The translations under genes and the position numbers were made by a program. Source: Pseudomonas rhizophila (GTDB lineage Bacteria; Pseudomonadota; Gammaproteobacteria; Pseudomonadales; Pseudomonadaceae). From it: a DNA stretch of 64,000 nt. Within the stretch, counting starts at the first letter, position 1. Each line of letters begins with the position of its first letter. Shown here piece after piece: positions 62,178-64,000 of the stretch. The stretch lies in NCBI RefSeq assembly GCF_003033885.1, contig NZ_CP024081.1, positions 3,596,554 to 3,660,553 on the forward strand, written 5' to 3'. The notes beneath the pieces are model-generated. The model ran no database searches, was not told the DNA's origin, and worked only from the letters and a program-made list of their open reading frames with translations.

Positions 62178-64000
62178 ATGAGCGATAAAAAAACCGAAAC
62201 CAGCGGCGCGGTCGAAGAACCCAGGGGCGTCAGCCGTCGAGGATTTCTAGGGACCAGTGCGGTGACCGGCGCCGTACTGGCCGGCGCCACGGCGCTGGGC
62301 GGCGCGGTGTTCACCCGTGAGTCCTGGGCTGCGGCGGCCAAGGAAGCCAAGTCCAAAGTCCACGTCGGCCCCGGCGAGCTGGACGACTATTACGGTTTCT
62401 GGAGCGGTGGCCATCAGGGCGAGGTGAGGGTGTTGGGCGTACCGTCCATGCGCGAGCTGATGCGTATTCCGGTGTTCAACGTCGACTCGGCCACCGGTTG
62501 GGGGCTGACCAACGAAAGCAAGCGCATCCTGGGTGACAGCGCCAAGTACCAGAACGGCGACTGCCATCACCCACACATCTCCATGACCGATGGCAAATAC
62601 GACGGCAAATACCTGTTCATCAACGATAAGGCCAATTCCCGGGTCGCGCGCATTCGCCTGGATATCATGAAGTGCGACAAGATTCTCACCGTGCCCAACG
62701 TCCAGGCGATCCATGGCCTGCGCCTGCAAAAGGTGCCGTACACCAAGTACGTGTTCGCCAACGCCGAATTCGTCATCCCGCACCCCAATGACGGTCGCAC
62801 GTTCGACCTGCAAGACAAGAACAGCTACACGATGTTCAACGCCATCGACGCCGAAAAAATGGAAATGGCCTTCCAGGTGATCGTCGACGGCAACCTGGAC
62901 AACTCCGACGCCGACTACACCGGCAAGTACGCCGCTAGCACCTGCTACAACTCCGAGAAGGCCTACGACCTGGGCGGCATGATGCGCAACGAGCGTGACT
63001 GGGTGGTGGTATTCAACATCCCGCGCATCGAAGCGGCGATCAAGGCCGGCAAGTTCATCACTCTGGACGGCTCCAAGGTGCCGGTGGTCGATGGTCGTAA
63101 AACCGATGGCAAGGACAGCGCGTTCACCCGCTACATCCCGGTGCCGAAGAATCCCCACGGGCTCAATACCTCGTCCGACGGCAAATACTTCATCGCCAAC
63201 GGCAAGCTGTCGCCCACCGTCTCGATGATCGCCATCGACCGGCTGGATGATCTATTCGACGACCGCTACAAAGACCCGCGCGAGGTGATCGTCGCTGAGC
63301 CGGAACTGGGCCTGGGGCCGTTGCATACCACCTTCGACGGGCGCGGCAATGCCTACACCACCTTGTTCATCGACAGTCAGGTGGTGAAGTGGAACATGGA
63401 CGAGGCCATCCGTGCCTACAAGGGCGAGAAGGTCAACTACATCAAGCAAAAGCTCGATGTGCAGTACCAACCCGGCCACAACCACGCGTCCCTGACCGAA
63501 ACCAGCGAGGCGGACGGCAAATGGCTGGTGGTCTTGTGCAAGTTCTCCAAGGACCGCTTCCTGCCCACCGGTCCGCTGCACCCGGAAAACGACCAGTTGA
63601 TCGACATTTCCGGCGAAGAGATGAAGCTGGTACACGATGGCCCGGCCTTTGCCGAACCCCATGACTGCATCCTTGCCCGGCGTGACCAGATCAAGACCCA
63701 GAAGATCTGGAGCCGCACCGATCCGTTCTTCGCTGAAACCGTGGCCTTGGCCAAGAAGGATGGCATCAACCTGGAGACCGACAACAAGGTCATCCGTGAC
63801 GGTAACAAGGTGCGGGTCTACATGACTTCGATGGCGCCGGCCTATGGCCTGACGGAGTTCACCGTCAAGCAAGGCAACGAGGTGACGGTGACGATCACCA
63901 ACATCGACCAGATCGAAGACGTCTCCCACGGCTTTGTCATGACCAACCACGGCGTGAGCATGGAGATCAGCCCGCAACAGACCTCGTCCATCACCTTCAT
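62178..64000 (+). CDS. nosZ: Nitrous oxide reductase NosZ (3' end outside window)
   Basis: About 607 residues of roughly 640 are present. A Tat signal is clear (VSRRGFLGTSAVTG at about 18-31), so folded export to the periplasm is expected. The seven-bladed propeller with CuZ-ligand histidines follows (DCHHPHIS, GLGPLHTTFDG, PGHNHASLTET, FAEPHDC). The C-terminal cupredoxin begins (EVTVTITNIDQIEDVSHGF), but the CuA cysteine motif would lie past the window end. The enzyme reduces N2O to N2 and is typical clade I. Confidence 0.96.
   Translation, partial: MSDKKTETSGAVEEPRGVSRRGFLGTSAVTGAVLAGATALGGAVFTRESWAAAAKEAKSKVHVGPGELDDYYGFWSGGHQGEVRVLGVPSMRELMRIPVFNVDSATGWGLTNESKRILGDSAKYQNGDCHHPHISMTDGKYDGKYLFINDKANSRVARIRLDIMKCDKILTVPNVQAIHGLRLQKVPYTKYVFANAEFVIPHPNDGRTFDLQDKNSYTMFNAIDAEKMEMAFQVIVDGNLDNSDADYTGKYAASTCYNSEKAYDLGGMMRNERDWVVVFNIPRIEAAIKAGKFITLDGSKVPVVDGRKTDGKDSAFTRYIPVPKNPHGLNTSSDGKYFIANGKLSPTVSMIAIDRLDDLFDDRYKDPREVIVAEPELGLGPLHTTFDGRGNAYTTLFIDSQVVKWNMDEAIRAYKGEKVNYIKQKLDVQYQPGHNHASLTETSEADGKWLVVLCKFSKDRFLPTGPLHPENDQLIDISGEEMKLVHDGPAFAEPHDCILARRDQIKTQKIWSRTDPFFAETVALAKKDGINLETDNKVIRDGNKVRVYMTSMAPAYGLTEFTVKQGNEVTVTITNIDQIEDVSHGFVMTNHGVSMEISPQQTSSITF

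Overview
The window looks like a chromosomal segment of a plant- or soil-associated fluorescent Pseudomonas. The evidence is the coding style, a REP-type repeat near 8.9 kb, an Anr-type hemN locus, a nosRZ denitrification locus, an AlgE/PsmE-type alginate epimerase and a complete Hrp1-class (P. syringae-type) type III secretion system (T3SS). No rRNA, tRNA or CRISPR array was seen.

Layout. (1) 1-15141, ordinary chromosome: a periplasmic cupin, an ABM-domain protein, a MocR-family regulator divergent from an AhpD-like protein, a 1,870-residue bifunctional mannuronan epimerase/putative acetylhydrolase, a four-helix membrane protein, a two-gene hemN operon behind an Anr box, and a class II UvrA. 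(2) 15333-30375, mosaic flank of the secretion island: a PRTase-HAD fusion, two genes with their own hrp boxes (an unknown candidate effector and an ExoY/edema-factor-type nucleotidyl cyclase), metabolic cargo (DoxX-like protein, GMC oxidoreductase, alpha/beta hydrolase, LuxR regulator), a pyruvate-dehydrogenase-E1-like gene next to a truncated AsnC/Lrp regulator (a possible decayed mde locus), and a chaperone-effector pair. (3) 30877-38923, plus strand: one HrpR/HrpS-type enhancer-binding protein, then hrpA-hrpZ-hrpB-hrcJ-hrpD-hrpE and hrpF-hrpG-hrcC-hrpT-hrpV. (4) 39017-51875, minus strand: hrpJ-hrcV-hrpQ-hrcN-hrpO-hrpP-hrcQa-hrcQb-hrcR-hrcS-hrcT-hrcU, extended by a tandem-CesT-like chaperone and its putative cargo. 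(5) 52070-58129: a sigma-54 promoter and hrpL, a three-gene operon with a lytic transglycosylase, a tiny secreted-peptide gene, an F-box effector with an N-myristoylation motif, and a proline-rich repeat protein. (6) 58344-64000: an IS66 remnant, an FAD monooxygenase, then nosR and the start of nosZ behind an FNR/Dnr box.

Logic. The single enhancer-binding protein probably activates hrpL through the sigma-54 promoter. HrpL should then read the ten hrp boxes I located by eye (GGAACC or GGAACT, a 16-base spacer, CCACNNA). These precede both structural operon groups, the effector and chaperone genes, and a 39-codon gene too small for routine annotation. HrpV and HrpG are the expected anti-activator and its antagonist. 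No hrpK, hrpW or avrE homologue was recognised in the window, so its translocators may be among the unrecognised Ala/Gly-rich helical proteins.

The most novel-looking items are the HrpL-controlled mini-gene (signal peptide plus a 7-residue tail), the myristoylation/F-box effector, the ExoY-type cyclase, the fused double chaperone, and the HemN paralogue that has lost its radical-SAM cysteine motif.
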